A DNA stretch of 32,856 nucleotides from CAZOZP01 sp964584325. GTDB lineage: Bacteria; Bacteroidota; Ignavibacteria; Ignavibacteriales; Melioribacteraceae. Each line of letters opens with the position of its first letter. Positions within the stretch are counted from its first letter, which is position 1. The notes beneath the pieces are model-generated. The model saw only the letters and a program-made list of their open reading frames with translations, was not told where the DNA came from and ran no database searches. Made by a program: the position numbers and the translations under genes. Location of the stretch: NCBI GenBank assembly GCA_964584325.1, contig CAZOZP010000040.1, forward strand, positions 1 to 32,856, written 5' to 3'. Shown here one piece after another: positions 24,487 to 32,702 of this stretch.

Positions 24487-25131
24487 ATGCCTTATAGAAG
24501 AAAGATAAAACCCACACCGGAGCCAACAATTCGCCGACTCCCGAGATATTTACATCTTCTAGGCAAACTTAAAGAAAGCGGAATCAAGGATGTTTCAAGT
24601 ACACTTATTGCAAAAGAGCTTGATTTGGATCCTACCCAAGTGCGCAAAGACATCGAATACACTGCAATTACAGGGCGTCCAAAAACTGGATATGATTTAA
24701 TTCAGCTTATGGATTCAATCCGAATTTTTCTTAATTGGGCAAAAACACATAGTGCAATTCTAATCGGAACCGGGAATTTAGGCAAAGCCATGTTAGGTTA
24801 TCAGGGATTTAAGAATTACGGCTTAAATTTCATTGCTTCATTCGACAATAATCCTGCAATCATCGGAACATCAATCAACAACATAAAAGTTCATGATGTA
24901 AACGATCTATCAGCATATCTAGAAAAGAACCATCCTGAAATTGCTGTTATTGCAGTTCCTACTGCTCAGGCGCAGTATATTGCCGATATTCTGATTAAAG
25001 CAGAAATAAAAGCAATATGGAATTTTGCACCCACTCAAATACAAGTTCCTGAGAATGTAATTGTTGAAAATTCCCAACTTTCACAAAGTCTTGCAGTTCT
25101 AACAAGAAAAATTACGGAATCAGGGAAATAA
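24487..25131 (+). CDS. rex: Redox-sensing transcriptional repressor Rex
   Basis: 214 residues, normal length. Residues 12-85 form the winged-helix DNA-binding domain (PEPTIRRLPRYLHLL, SSTLIAKELDLDPTQVRKDI, TGRPKTGYD). Residues 88-205 form the Rossmann domain that senses NADH/NAD+, with the glycine motif IGTGNLGKAMLGY (93-105) and the acidic residue closing the next strand (SFDNNP). The family represses respiratory and fermentative genes until NADH rises. GRPKTGY differs slightly from the usual GRPGVGY. AGGA lies 5 bases before the ATG. It has its own promoter with an operator-like palindrome, so it is probably autoregulated. Its last codons form half of a hairpin shared with the convergent gene. 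Confidence 0.95.
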   Translation: MPYRRKIKPTPEPTIRRLPRYLHLLGKLKESGIKDVSSTLIAKELDLDPTQVRKDIEYTAITGRPKTGYDLIQLMDSIRIFLNWAKTHSAILIGTGNLGKAMLGYQGFKNYGLNFIASFDNNPAIIGTSINNIKVHDVNDLSAYLEKNHPEIAVIAVPTAQAQYIADILIKAEIKAIWNFAPTQIQVPENVIVENSQLSQSLAVLTRKITESGK

Positions 25132-25148
25132 TTTATTCTTCCCTGATT
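25118..25148. terminator. Shared hairpin built from the 3' ends of two convergent genes
   Basis: AATCAGGGAA (25118-25127), 11-base loop, TTCCCTGATT (25139-25148). The left arm encodes the last codons of rex and the right arm the last codons of the Sel1 gene; both stop codons (25129-25131 and 25135-25133) lie in the loop. On the minus strand the stem is followed by CCGTAATTTTTC, which resembles a terminator tract; the plus side has only a mixed T/C tract. Confidence 0.6.
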
Positions 25149-26572
25149 ACAAATCTTTCTTCAGCCGGTCGAAGAGTATCATATATTCGTAAGAGTCCGA
25201 AAATCCCTTCATTATTATTTCTTACAGCAGTCTTTTTATAATACTCTGCAGCTTTTAATAATGATTTTTCTTCCGGAAAACCGGTTTCATAGCAGGCGGC
25301 AATTAAATTTGCTGCTGAAATATTACCTTTCTCGGCAAGTTCAAACAAAACTGAGGGAATTCTTTTCTCTTTTTTTAAGAACTCATTATCCAGTTTCAAT
25401 AATTGCGGAAGAGCTTCCGTATTACCTTCTTTTGTTAAGGCCTTCAATAATTCCGAAGCTTTTTGAATGTTTCGAGAAACGAATTCGCCGGTAAGATGGA
25501 TATAAACAATTTCAAGAATAGATGGAATATGTCCCTTCAATGCATTTCTGTTTAGAATTTCAATGGCAGTTATAATAGCAATACTTCTTTCAATATTATT
25601 TAATCTCATCATTGCCAAGACATAATTTGCCGTCATACTTCCATTCTTTGCCTCCTGGCGAATTGCTCCCAGACGGGCATCATTTCCGATTGCCAAAGGA
25701 AGACTAAAAAGTGCAATATCGTTTCCTTGCCGCACAGCCCTGAAAATTAATGCTGCAGCCTCTGTGGAATCAACTGCATTATTCTTCTTTAGCAGATACT
25801 TAGCCAGTTCAAGAGATGCATCAGGATTCCCTAAGCTTACAGCCGTGCGCAGCATTTCCTCTGCATTTTTAAAAACCTTTTCTTCCTCCTTAAGGCTGAA
25901 CTTAGCTTTCAGACTTAATTCATCAAGATTACTGTAAGAAATTTCTTCTGTTTTATTCTGTAATAAGTTGTTTCCGGCATTTATATTAATACCGAACTTC
26001 AGAGCAAACAGAGTGTCGCGGAAAACTCCCCGGGCAAAACTTTCGCCATACACTTCTTTTGCTTTTTCAAAACCACTCTCTATTGATTTTTTTAGCCATT
26101 TTTCAGCTTCGGAATAATTTCTGGCAACAATGAGATTATCAAGATACATAATTCCAATTGCATACTGAGCATCAGCAAAACCCGCTTCAGCGGCTGTAAT
26201 GAAATAGTCAAATGCTTTGAAGGGATTCCATTCGGTTCCGGTACCGTTATATAGAAACACTGCATAATTAAAGCTTGCGCTTGAATTGCCTGCCTCTGCA
26301 GAACGTTTAATCCATCTTACACTTTCTATAGTATCCGGAGAAACTCCCATTCCGAGCAGATATCTAATTCCTAACTCATGCATAGCTAACGGATCTCTTT
26401 CTGCCGCTTTACTCTTTAAGATAAAAAAATCTGTTAGACTGTAACCTGATTTCGTGAAAGACGGACGCGGCACAAATCTATCAGGTCTGTAAGTCAGACT
26501 TCGTGGGGTTTGCTGTGCGCATAAACTGCAGATTAAAAAAAGGAAAAATATTAATAAATACTGTTTCAGAAT
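25133..26572 (-). CDS. Exported Sel1-repeat (TPR-like) protein with a non-standard start
   Basis: About 479 residues of Sel1-like repeats, each near 36 residues with A-x2-G/LG-x2-Y patterns (DPLAMHELGIRYLLGMGVSPD, ADAQYAIGIMYLDN, ISAANLIAACYETGF). Such alpha-solenoids serve as protein-binding scaffolds; the partner is unknown. The first standard start (GTG at 26473) begins after a sequence that is clearly a signal peptide in the same open frame: LKQYLLIFFLFLICSLCAQQTP. That can only be reached from ATT (26572) or CTG (26569); no ATG, GTG or TTG precedes it before the in-frame TAG of the upstream gene (26593-26591). A 26473 start would yield a cytoplasmic product. Probably co-transcribed with the RsbW-like gene. 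Confidence 0.8.
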   Translation of the reverse strand: MLKQYLLIFFLFLICSLCAQQTPRSLTYRPDRFVPRPSFTKSGYSLTDFFILKSKAAERDPLAMHELGIRYLLGMGVSPDTIESVRWIKRSAEAGNSSASFNYAVFLYNGTGTEWNPFKAFDYFITAAEAGFADAQYAIGIMYLDNLIVARNYSEAEKWLKKSIESGFEKAKEVYGESFARGVFRDTLFALKFGININAGNNLLQNKTEEISYSNLDELSLKAKFSLKEEEKVFKNAEEMLRTAVSLGNPDASLELAKYLLKKNNAVDSTEAAALIFRAVRQGNDIALFSLPLAIGNDARLGAIRQEAKNGSMTANYVLAMMRLNNIERSIAIITAIEILNRNALKGHIPSILEIVYIHLTGEFVSRNIQKASELLKALTKEGNTEALPQLLKLDNEFLKKEKRIPSVLFELAEKGNISAANLIAACYETGFPEEKSLLKAAEYYKKTAVRNNNEGIFGLLRIYDTLRPAEERFVIREE

Positions 26573-26590
26573 ACACCAATTTTTTGCGTC

Positions 26591-27007
26591 CTAATTTATG
26601 TATTTAATCATTGAAAAAACATTCTTTTTATTTTCCACTTTAAATTCTGTCTGATCCATAAGCTTTTCTATGATGAACAATCCCATACCTCCCTCAGGCA
26701 GATTGATTATATCAACCGGATCAAATGATAAGGTCTCGGCCTTTTTCCTTGGTTCACCGCTTCCTTCATCAAATATTTTTATTTCAATTTTTTCTTGAGA
26801 AACCTCCAGCATTACCCGAATCGGATTTCCCGGAACACCTTTATATGCATGTTTTACTACATTATTTAAAGCTTCAAGCAGAGCAACCTCAATTGCATAG
26901 CATTTATCTTCCTTAATTCTACATTTTTTGCAGTCTTTCTGAATACTTGTGCAAATCCTTTTTACCTGAGCATATTCACTATTTAATGTATATTCAAAAG
27001 TTGCCAT
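26591..27007 (-). CDS. RsbW-like ATP-binding anti-sigma regulatory protein with cysteine cluster
   Basis: 138 residues, a stand-alone GHKL ATPase domain of the anti-sigma serine kinase type (HATPase_c_2). The N box is ALLEALNNVVKHAY (43-55), the G1 box IFDEGSG (78-84) and the G2 region PEGGMGLFII (104-113). Family members bind or phosphorylate a sigma factor or STAS-domain antagonist; neither partner is in the window. Four cysteines precede the N box, C19-x6-C26-x2-C29-x6-C36, a symmetrical spacing not usual for RsbW and suggestive of a metal or thiol switch. The ATG follows AAAGGA by 6 bases. The next gene starts 18 bases after its stop, in the same frame. Confidence 0.87.
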   Translation of the reverse strand: MATFEYTLNSEYAQVKRICTSIQKDCKKCRIKEDKCYAIEVALLEALNNVVKHAYKGVPGNPIRVMLEVSQEKIEIKIFDEGSGEPRKKAETLSFDPVDIINLPEGGMGLFIIEKLMDQTEFKVENKKNVFSMIKYIN

Positions 27008-27181
27008 ATCCTATCCTTTCTATAATAAGATATTTTGTCTTCAATATATCAAAAAATAATTCATTTCGCAATTCATTTATTACTAATAATTCACTGCCAG
27101 TATTATTTTTTCTTAAGCTTAATTTGTTGAATTAAATTTTTTATAAGCTTATTTTTTAATGTAAAATAATAAGGATTAAAA

Positions 27182-29185
27182 ATGTACCGAATAATTATTT
27201 TTATTTTTTTTCAATTGGTAATTACCGCACAAATAAAAACACCTTTAACGCCTCAGAAGCTTTGGGAATTATCCCGAATTACAACTTATGATATTTCTCC
27301 TGATTCCGAGTCTGCCGTTATTTCTGCAGTATCTTTTGATATTGAACTGAATAAAGGAAATTATGATATCTATATTGCAAAAGGAGGCGAAACTCTGCCT
27401 CTGATTGCAACAAAAGCCAACGAGACAAATCCCGTTTTCCTTGATAATGAAAATATACTTTATGAAAAAGATGGATCTATTTATAAATTCAATCTATTGA
27501 GAAAAACTGAGGAAATATTTTTAAGCATATACTCCGGAGCTTCAGCTCCTGTTGTTTCTCTTCAAAAAGATAAGATTCTGTTTGTATCGGATGTTTTTGC
27601 TGATTGTCCGGACCAGGATTGCAATAAAGCTAAAGATGATTCAATCTCTGCAAATAAAGTTAAAGCATCTTTATTTACTGAATTAATGTTCAGAATTTGG
27701 AACCGCTGGAGGGGTCCGAAGTTCAGTCATTTGTTTATTTATGATATAAAAAGTAAAGAATACCGTAACATTATTCCCGGAGTCCGTTCTGATGTTCCGC
27801 CTTTGGATTTAGGGGGGAATCAAGATTACAGTTTTTCCCCGGACGGGAAAGAAATTGCTTATACATTGAATCCGGACTCTATCCTGGCAACAAGCACAAA
27901 CAATGAGATATTTATTGTTGCATCCGATGGTAGTTCATCTCCAGTAAGAATTTCTCAAAGTAAAGGAAACGACAATAATCCTGTTTACTCTCCCAATGGA
28001 AAGTATATTGCGTTTTTATCAATGAAGCGAGCAGGATTTGAAGCCGATAAAAGAAATTTAATAATCTATGACAGGCAAAGCACTTCATTAATAAACATAA
28101 GTGAAAACATTGATCTGTCTATTGAGAATCCGATCTGGTCTAATGACTCCAAAAGAATATATTTTACGGCAGCAAATGAAATTTACAGTTCGATATATGA
28201 AATTGAGATTGAATCCGGTAAACATAAAATGCTTCTTAAAGATGGTTATAATAATGATCTCAAACTTAGTGCTTGCGGCTCTAAATTATTTTTTAAAAGA
28301 CAAACCTCTGTTTTCCCAACAGATATTTATTCAATGGAAATTAAAACAGGCAAACTATTGCCACTTTCAATATTGAACAAAAATAAACTTGCAGATATTG
28401 AAATGAATGCTCCGGAAACTTTCAGCAGTGTATCTATGGATGGAACTGAAATTCAGTCTATGATTATTAAACCTCCGTTTTTTAATAAGCAAAAAAAATA
28501 TCCTATGCTCTTTCTTATTCATGGCGGACCTCAAGGTCATTGGAGTGATGATTTCCATTTCCGATGGAACATGCAGTTGTTTGCAGCTTACGGATATGTT
28601 GTCATTGCTCCGAATCCAAGAGGCAGTGTTGGTTATGGTCAAAAATTTACAGATGAAATTTCCGGCGACTGGGGTGGGAGACCTTATGACGACCTTATGT
28701 CTGCCTACGACTATGCTGTCAGGAATTTCAATTTTATTGATGAAAAAAATACTTTTGCCGCCGGGGCATCCTATGGCGGATATATGATAAATTGGTTAGC
28801 CGGACATACAGACAGATTCAATGCACTGGTTTCTCATGCCGGTGTTTTTAATCTTGAAAGCATGTATGGTACTACTGAAGAACTGTGGTTTGCAGAATGG
28901 GAGAATAAAGGCACCCCTTGGGAAAACCGTCAAATGTATGAAAGGTTTTCTCCACATAGATTCGTTCAAAATATCAAAACACCTATGCTTGTAATCCATG
29001 GTGCAAATGATTTCAGAGTACCTGAGGGTCAGGCATTTGAATTGTTTACCAGCCTTCAGCGTCTTGGTGTAAAGAGTAAATTTTTGTACTTTCCAGATGA
29101 AACTCATTTTGTTTCCAAGCCTCAGAACGCCTTGCTTTGGTGGAAAACAATTTTTGAATGGTTTGGTCAAAATTTAAATAATTGA
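27182..29185 (+). CDS. Secreted S9 family prolyl-oligopeptidase (dipeptidyl/acylaminoacyl peptidase type)
   Basis: 667 residues. Signal peptide MYRIIIFIFFQLVITAQ is followed by a seven-bladed beta-propeller (about 25-400, TolB/WD-like repeats such as YSFSPDGKEIAYTL and PVYSPNGKYIAFLS). The alpha/beta-hydrolase domain spans about 415-667. The triad is visible: S530 in GASYGGYM, D610 in GANDFRVP and H642 in DETHFV. HGGPQGHWSDDFHFRW carries the oxyanion region. It cleaves short peptides, probably in the periplasm or at the surface. The start has AAGGA 6 bases upstream. It is divergent from the RsbW-like gene and leads an operon with the DUF1232 and NUDIX genes. Confidence 0.93.
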   Translation: MYRIIIFIFFQLVITAQIKTPLTPQKLWELSRITTYDISPDSESAVISAVSFDIELNKGNYDIYIAKGGETLPLIATKANETNPVFLDNENILYEKDGSIYKFNLLRKTEEIFLSIYSGASAPVVSLQKDKILFVSDVFADCPDQDCNKAKDDSISANKVKASLFTELMFRIWNRWRGPKFSHLFIYDIKSKEYRNIIPGVRSDVPPLDLGGNQDYSFSPDGKEIAYTLNPDSILATSTNNEIFIVASDGSSSPVRISQSKGNDNNPVYSPNGKYIAFLSMKRAGFEADKRNLIIYDRQSTSLINISENIDLSIENPIWSNDSKRIYFTAANEIYSSIYEIEIESGKHKMLLKDGYNNDLKLSACGSKLFFKRQTSVFPTDIYSMEIKTGKLLPLSILNKNKLADIEMNAPETFSSVSMDGTEIQSMIIKPPFFNKQKKYPMLFLIHGGPQGHWSDDFHFRWNMQLFAAYGYVVIAPNPRGSVGYGQKFTDEISGDWGGRPYDDLMSAYDYAVRNFNFIDEKNTFAAGASYGGYMINWLAGHTDRFNALVSHAGVFNLESMYGTTEELWFAEWENKGTPWENRQMYERFSPHRFVQNIKTPMLVIHGANDFRVPEGQAFELFTSLQRLGVKSKFLYFPDETHFVSKPQNALLWWKTIFEWFGQNLNN

Positions 29186-29192
29186 GGATGGA

Positions 29193-29549
29193 ATGGAAAA
29201 TAACAACAAATATAAATATGAAGATTTCTATTCGGAATTTGAAACCGAATCAGATGTTGAAAAAGGAATTGAAGAGGTAGAATCCGGAATCTGGATTAAG
29301 TTGGAGAAATTCGGGAAGAAAATATCTTTCGCCAAGGATATACTTGCATTATATCGATATATTGTTGATCCATATGTGCAATGGTATAGAAAGACTATTG
29401 TTATAGCCGCATTAATTTATTTTATTTCCCCTATAGACACTATTCCTGACCTTACCCCTCTGTTCGGCTATTTAGATGATTTAGGCGTTATCACAGCACT
29501 GCTTAAATATCTTGGTCATGAAATCATTCCTTACTATGGTGAGGACTAA
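29193..29549 (+). CDS. DUF1232 (YkvA) family small membrane protein
   Basis: 118 residues. An acidic N-terminus (about 1-35) precedes the DUF1232 core, VIAALIYFISPIDTIPDLTPLFGYLDDLGVI (about 71-100), with its characteristic SPID-x-IPD and DDLG motifs on a hydrophobic hairpin. The family is widespread and of unknown function, probably membrane-associated. It begins 7 bases after the S9 peptidase stop with GAGGATGG as ribosome site, and its stop abuts the ATG of the NUDIX gene. It is therefore the middle gene of a three-gene operon. Confidence 0.88.
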   Translation: MENNNKYKYEDFYSEFETESDVEKGIEEVESGIWIKLEKFGKKISFAKDILALYRYIVDPYVQWYRKTIVIAALIYFISPIDTIPDLTPLFGYLDDLGVITALLKYLGHEIIPYYGED

Positions 29550-30074
29550 ATGAACTTCAAAGTAATATCGTCTGAAATTAAACATCGGGGCAGGGTTTTT
29601 GATTTGAAAATTGACTCCATTGAATACGACAGCGGAAATAAAGGAATTAGAGAAGTAGCTTTGCATAACGGTGGTTCTGTCATTGTTCCTGTTACGAAAA
29701 ACGGTAAACTTCTTTTAGTAAGACAATTCAGATACCCTTTTAACAAATATATGATTGAATTCCCGGCCGGCAAACTTGAAATCGGTGAGGATCCATTTGT
29801 CTGTGCTCAACGCGAACTTGAAGAAGAAACAGGATACAAATCCAACAACATTATTAAACTCGGAGCAATTTGTACCACTCCCGGATTTTGCACTGAGGTT
29901 TTGCATATTTATCTTGCAAAAGATTTAACTGAAGGGCAACTTAATAGAGAAGAAGGTGAATATGGTATGGAAATAATTGAAGCAGATAAAAATGAAATAG
30001 CTGCAAAAATTATTTCCGGAGAAATTCAGGACGCAAAAACAATATGTGCATTTCAATACTTTAATCTTCAATAG
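29550..30074 (+). CDS. NUDIX hydrolase, ADP-ribose pyrophosphatase type
   Basis: 174 residues. The Nudix box is complete: GKLEIGEDPFVCAQRELEEETGY (G-x5-E-x7-REL-x-EE-x-G-Y), beginning near residue 74. Before it, VRQFRYPFNKYMIEFPAG is typical of ADP-ribose pyrophosphatases, which also often carry the late glutamate-rich segment seen here (REEGEYGMEIIEADKNEI). It hydrolyses ADP-ribose or a similar nucleoside diphosphate derivative in the cytoplasm. The exact substrate is not certain. The ATG follows the previous stop directly, with GGTGAGGAC as ribosome site. The operon ends 2 bases later in a terminator hairpin. Confidence 0.92.
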   Translation: MNFKVISSEIKHRGRVFDLKIDSIEYDSGNKGIREVALHNGGSVIVPVTKNGKLLLVRQFRYPFNKYMIEFPAGKLEIGEDPFVCAQRELEEETGYKSNNIIKLGAICTTPGFCTEVLHIYLAKDLTEGQLNREEGEYGMEIIEADKNEIAAKIISGEIQDAKTICAFQYFNLQ

Positions 30075-30076
30075 TT

Positions 30077-30100
30077 AAAAGGCGGTTTTAACCGCCTTTT
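30077..30100. terminator. Bidirectional rho-independent terminator
   Basis: AAAAGGCGGTT (30077-30087), TT, AACCGCCTTTT (30090-30100), an 11-base stem with A- and T-rich flanks on either side. It serves the NUDIX gene (stop 30074) and the convergent papain-family gene (stop 30113). Confidence 0.85.
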
Positions 30101-30112
30101 AATTACAATTTC

Positions 30113-32503
30113 TTATTTAATAAACATCATACGTTTTGTATCAGTAAAACCACCGGTATCAATTCTATATACGTACAGTCCCGTTGGTAATCCGGATGTA
30201 TCATATTTCACTTCATACCGGCCCTTTGGTTTGTATTCATTCACTAAAGTTATAATTTCCTGCCCAAGTGAATTATATACACGCAATTTAACATGTCCGT
30301 CAATAGGGAGAGAATATCTAATTGTAGTACTAGGATTAAACGGATTCGGATAATTTTGTTCAAGAGAATACTCATCCGGTATTGATATATCGATATCTAT
30401 TGTACTACTGTAAGAATACTGTCCGTCAATATCAATCTGTTTTAGTCTGTAAAGTATTTTCCCATTTTTTACTGAAAAATCATTAAATGAGTACATCCTC
30501 GGGATATTTGAATTTCCAATACCGGGAACAAATCCTATTTTCTCAAACACTCCTGATGTAACACCTGCACATCTTTCAATATCAAAACCATAATTATTAA
30601 TTTCTGAGACAGTAGTCCATGCAAGTTCAACACAATTTCCGGTTGCATTGGCTGTAAATGAAACTAATTCAACAGGCAAATCGTTTGGAGCATCAGAAAG
30701 CATGTCGTCATTAATTGTAGATGTTAAAGTACCTCCGGTAAAGCTTAAAGCTGAATTATCAGCAATATATGCACTCACACTACCTGAAGCATCTGACAAA
30801 TCTAGAGTGACAAACAAGTATTTTCCGCTAGAAGATATTTCAGCGGAAAATCCATTGAATGTAATACTATTACCAAATTCCATTGAACTGCCCAACTGTG
30901 TGTCATCAATTCCAAATTCCGAATCATCTGATATCCATAACTTTGCAAATTCAACTCCCGTTGCACCACTACTTAAACATGAAATAGTTGCTGAAGTCAG
31001 ACTTCCTCCTGTAGTTTGGGATTGGAGATAAAATCTTCCTACAACATTGTTATTTGTATTCTTAATCGGTGCAGGAGGGGTATAAGAACTTCCTCCGGCA
31101 AAAGTGATATCATTTGTATTAGAATAGATGTATATGCATGGGTCTGAGCTATTGGCATTCATTGAAGACCAGGTGCTGCTGCCGGTACTCTTAATCCAAA
31201 ATATATCAGTTTCTATAACTGGAGTAACGTAGTCTGCAATAGCTTTCTCTACAGGAATTGGGAAGTTATATCCCGGGGTAGTATATCTGACTTTAACATA
31301 ATAATCATTTCCCTCTGCTATTGTAATAGGTTCATCAAGTTCAAAAGTATTAAACCCTGAATATGTACATGTCTGTTCGCTCACAGAGCCAAGCAACCCG
31401 GTAAGCAAGTTTGTCCCGTTGAAATCATCATAAATATCAATAACCACACTTGCGCCTGCGTAATTTGTCCAGGTTCCTATTCTTGAAATATGAATATTAT
31501 CACTTGCAGTAAACTTCACCAGAGCATCAGCAGAATTAGTTCCATATCCATAACTGCTTGTATAACCTGCTTCCGAATAAGTAGATATAGTCTCAAATTG
31601 ATTATAATCCTTATAATATCGATACATAGAAACACTAGTATTGACTTTTGTATCCTGATATGCAATATAAAAATATCCGTTTTCTCCCCAACCAGAACCC
31701 CAACTGTTTTTAATAATCCAAGCTCCAACACCGCCGGCCGTAACAATATAATCATCCCAGCCAACAAGAGTAACAGCATGATTTGTAGGATTACTAACGG
31801 AACCGGAATAATAATAGGTATGATCTCCGGAATTGTAAGAACTGCTTTCGTAACGCATATTCGTAGCTAATGCACCATAATCCATAATCAAAGTTTTCAG
31901 CAAATCCGGATCTGATGAAGGAATATACCATCCTGATGTAACAATACCTGCCGGAATCAAACCTGCCGGACAGGAAACAGTTGTATGAGTTTCATCGTAT
32001 GGAGCATCTGCTTCCAGTATCGGACCGGCTCCTTTGGCGAAATATGCAATAGCCAATGAGCTGTTTCCGCCATCACAAGGTTCCCACACAAAAGGGTCAT
32101 GACAAGTATTAAGATTATCTTCAGAAAGGTCATAAGTACCTTTTCCCGATAATAGCCATCTCGATTCTATTGATGCCATTGCTGCAAATGTCCAGCAAGA
32201 ACCACATCCACCCTGATTTTTTACAGAAGTAACGCCACCGGATGTTCTCAAATCGTATGTAGCCGGGAGATAATCACGAATAATCATTTGTTTTTTTAAG
32301 TATTCGGGCAACTCAGAATATATTACAAAAGGTTGAGGAATTTCCCCCAATGCAAATCCTTCCTCAGAGTATTCATTTTTTTTGCTCTGTTTCCATTTTA
32401 TAAACTCTTCATTCAAAACATCCGAAGTTATTTGAGCATATAATATTTGAGTAAAGCAAATAATGATTAATATTTTTAAATAGTTTAACTGTAGAAATTG
32501 CAT
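30113..32503 (-). CDS. Secreted papain-family (C1A) cysteine protease with T9SS sorting domain
   Basis: 796 residues. A signal peptide (about 1-24, ILIIICFTQILYAQ) and short pro-region lead to a C1A peptidase domain (about 78-290). The active site is complete: Q97, C103 (NQGGCGSCWTF), H242 (NHAVTLVGWDD) and N266 (IIKNSWGSGWGENGYF). A lectin-like beta-sandwich (about 325-462) follows, as in many bacterial C1A proteases. After it come a beta domain of unknown type (about 480-600) and a fibronectin-III-like module (about 610-705). Last is the type IX secretion signal (about 712-796: NYPNPFNPST, GLPTGLYVYRI, KRMMFIK). It should be exported to the periplasm, passed through the outer membrane by T9SS and anchored or released. 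The tail dates the protein to the Bacteroidota/Ignavibacteria world. Confidence 0.94.
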   Translation of the reverse strand: MQFLQLNYLKILIIICFTQILYAQITSDVLNEEFIKWKQSKKNEYSEEGFALGEIPQPFVIYSELPEYLKKQMIIRDYLPATYDLRTSGGVTSVKNQGGCGSCWTFAAMASIESRWLLSGKGTYDLSEDNLNTCHDPFVWEPCDGGNSSLAIAYFAKGAGPILEADAPYDETHTTVSCPAGLIPAGIVTSGWYIPSSDPDLLKTLIMDYGALATNMRYESSSYNSGDHTYYYSGSVSNPTNHAVTLVGWDDYIVTAGGVGAWIIKNSWGSGWGENGYFYIAYQDTKVNTSVSMYRYYKDYNQFETISTYSEAGYTSSYGYGTNSADALVKFTASDNIHISRIGTWTNYAGASVVIDIYDDFNGTNLLTGLLGSVSEQTCTYSGFNTFELDEPITIAEGNDYYVKVRYTTPGYNFPIPVEKAIADYVTPVIETDIFWIKSTGSSTWSSMNANSSDPCIYIYSNTNDITFAGGSSYTPPAPIKNTNNNVVGRFYLQSQTTGGSLTSATISCLSSGATGVEFAKLWISDDSEFGIDDTQLGSSMEFGNSITFNGFSAEISSSGKYLFVTLDLSDASGSVSAYIADNSALSFTGGTLTSTINDDMLSDAPNDLPVELVSFTANATGNCVELAWTTVSEINNYGFDIERCAGVTSGVFEKIGFVPGIGNSNIPRMYSFNDFSVKNGKILYRLKQIDIDGQYSYSSTIDIDISIPDEYSLEQNYPNPFNPSTTIRYSLPIDGHVKLRVYNSLGQEIITLVNEYKPKGRYEVKYDTSGLPTGLYVYRIDTGGFTDTKRMMFIK

Positions 32504-32584
32504 TTAATTACCTCTAATATTTGTTATTCGCAAGTATATGGATATTTTTTACATTAATGTATAACCGAAATCACAATTTTCTTT

Positions 32585-32624
32585 AAAAACAAAAGAGGCC
32601 GGTTCATAAGAACACAAAGCCTCT
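32585..32624 (-). terminator. Terminator-like nested hairpin, minus strand
   Basis: Read on the minus strand: AGAGGC (32624-32619), a 5-base internal bulge, GTTC, loop TTAT, GAAC (32605-32602), CG, GCCTCT (32599-32594), then TTTGTTTTTAAAG. The G/C-rich stem followed by Ts is a good intrinsic terminator 90 bases before the protease start. It ends either a gene outside the window or a leader transcript. Confidence 0.6.
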
Positions 32625-32643
32625 CTCAACCCTCGGAACTTTT

Positions 32644-32670
32644 TAGAATGTGTTAATATTACACATTCTA
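32644..32670 (+). repeat. Inverted repeat TAGAATGTGT / ACACATTCTA
   Basis: Perfect 10-base arms (32644-32653 and 32661-32670) around TAATATT, followed on the plus strand by TGTTTATTTTTT. It could terminate a plus-strand transcript or be an operator. Confidence 0.45.
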
Positions 32671-32680
32671 TGTTTATTTT

Positions 32681-32702
32681 TTACAATACAAATGTATTGT
32701 AA
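32681..32702. repeat. Near-perfect palindrome TTACAATACA-AA-TGTATTGTAA
   Basis: Ten-base perfect arms with a two-base AA centre. The short spacer makes a DNA-binding dyad more likely than an RNA hairpin. TACATTTG (32696-32689, minus strand) inside it matches TAnnTTTG. Confidence 0.4.

Noticed and set aside
27115..27155. Paired AAGCTTA repeats and TTAATT/AATTAA upstream of the S9 peptidase
   Set aside because: Short, A/T-only arms in very AT-rich DNA are expected by chance; no promoter consensus is aligned with them.
32585..32640. Riboswitch (preQ1, SAM or cyclic-di-GMP type)
   Set aside because: The stem layout superficially recalls small riboswitches, but none of the conserved loop or junction sequences I know could be matched. 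The T-run after the stem is explained by a terminator.
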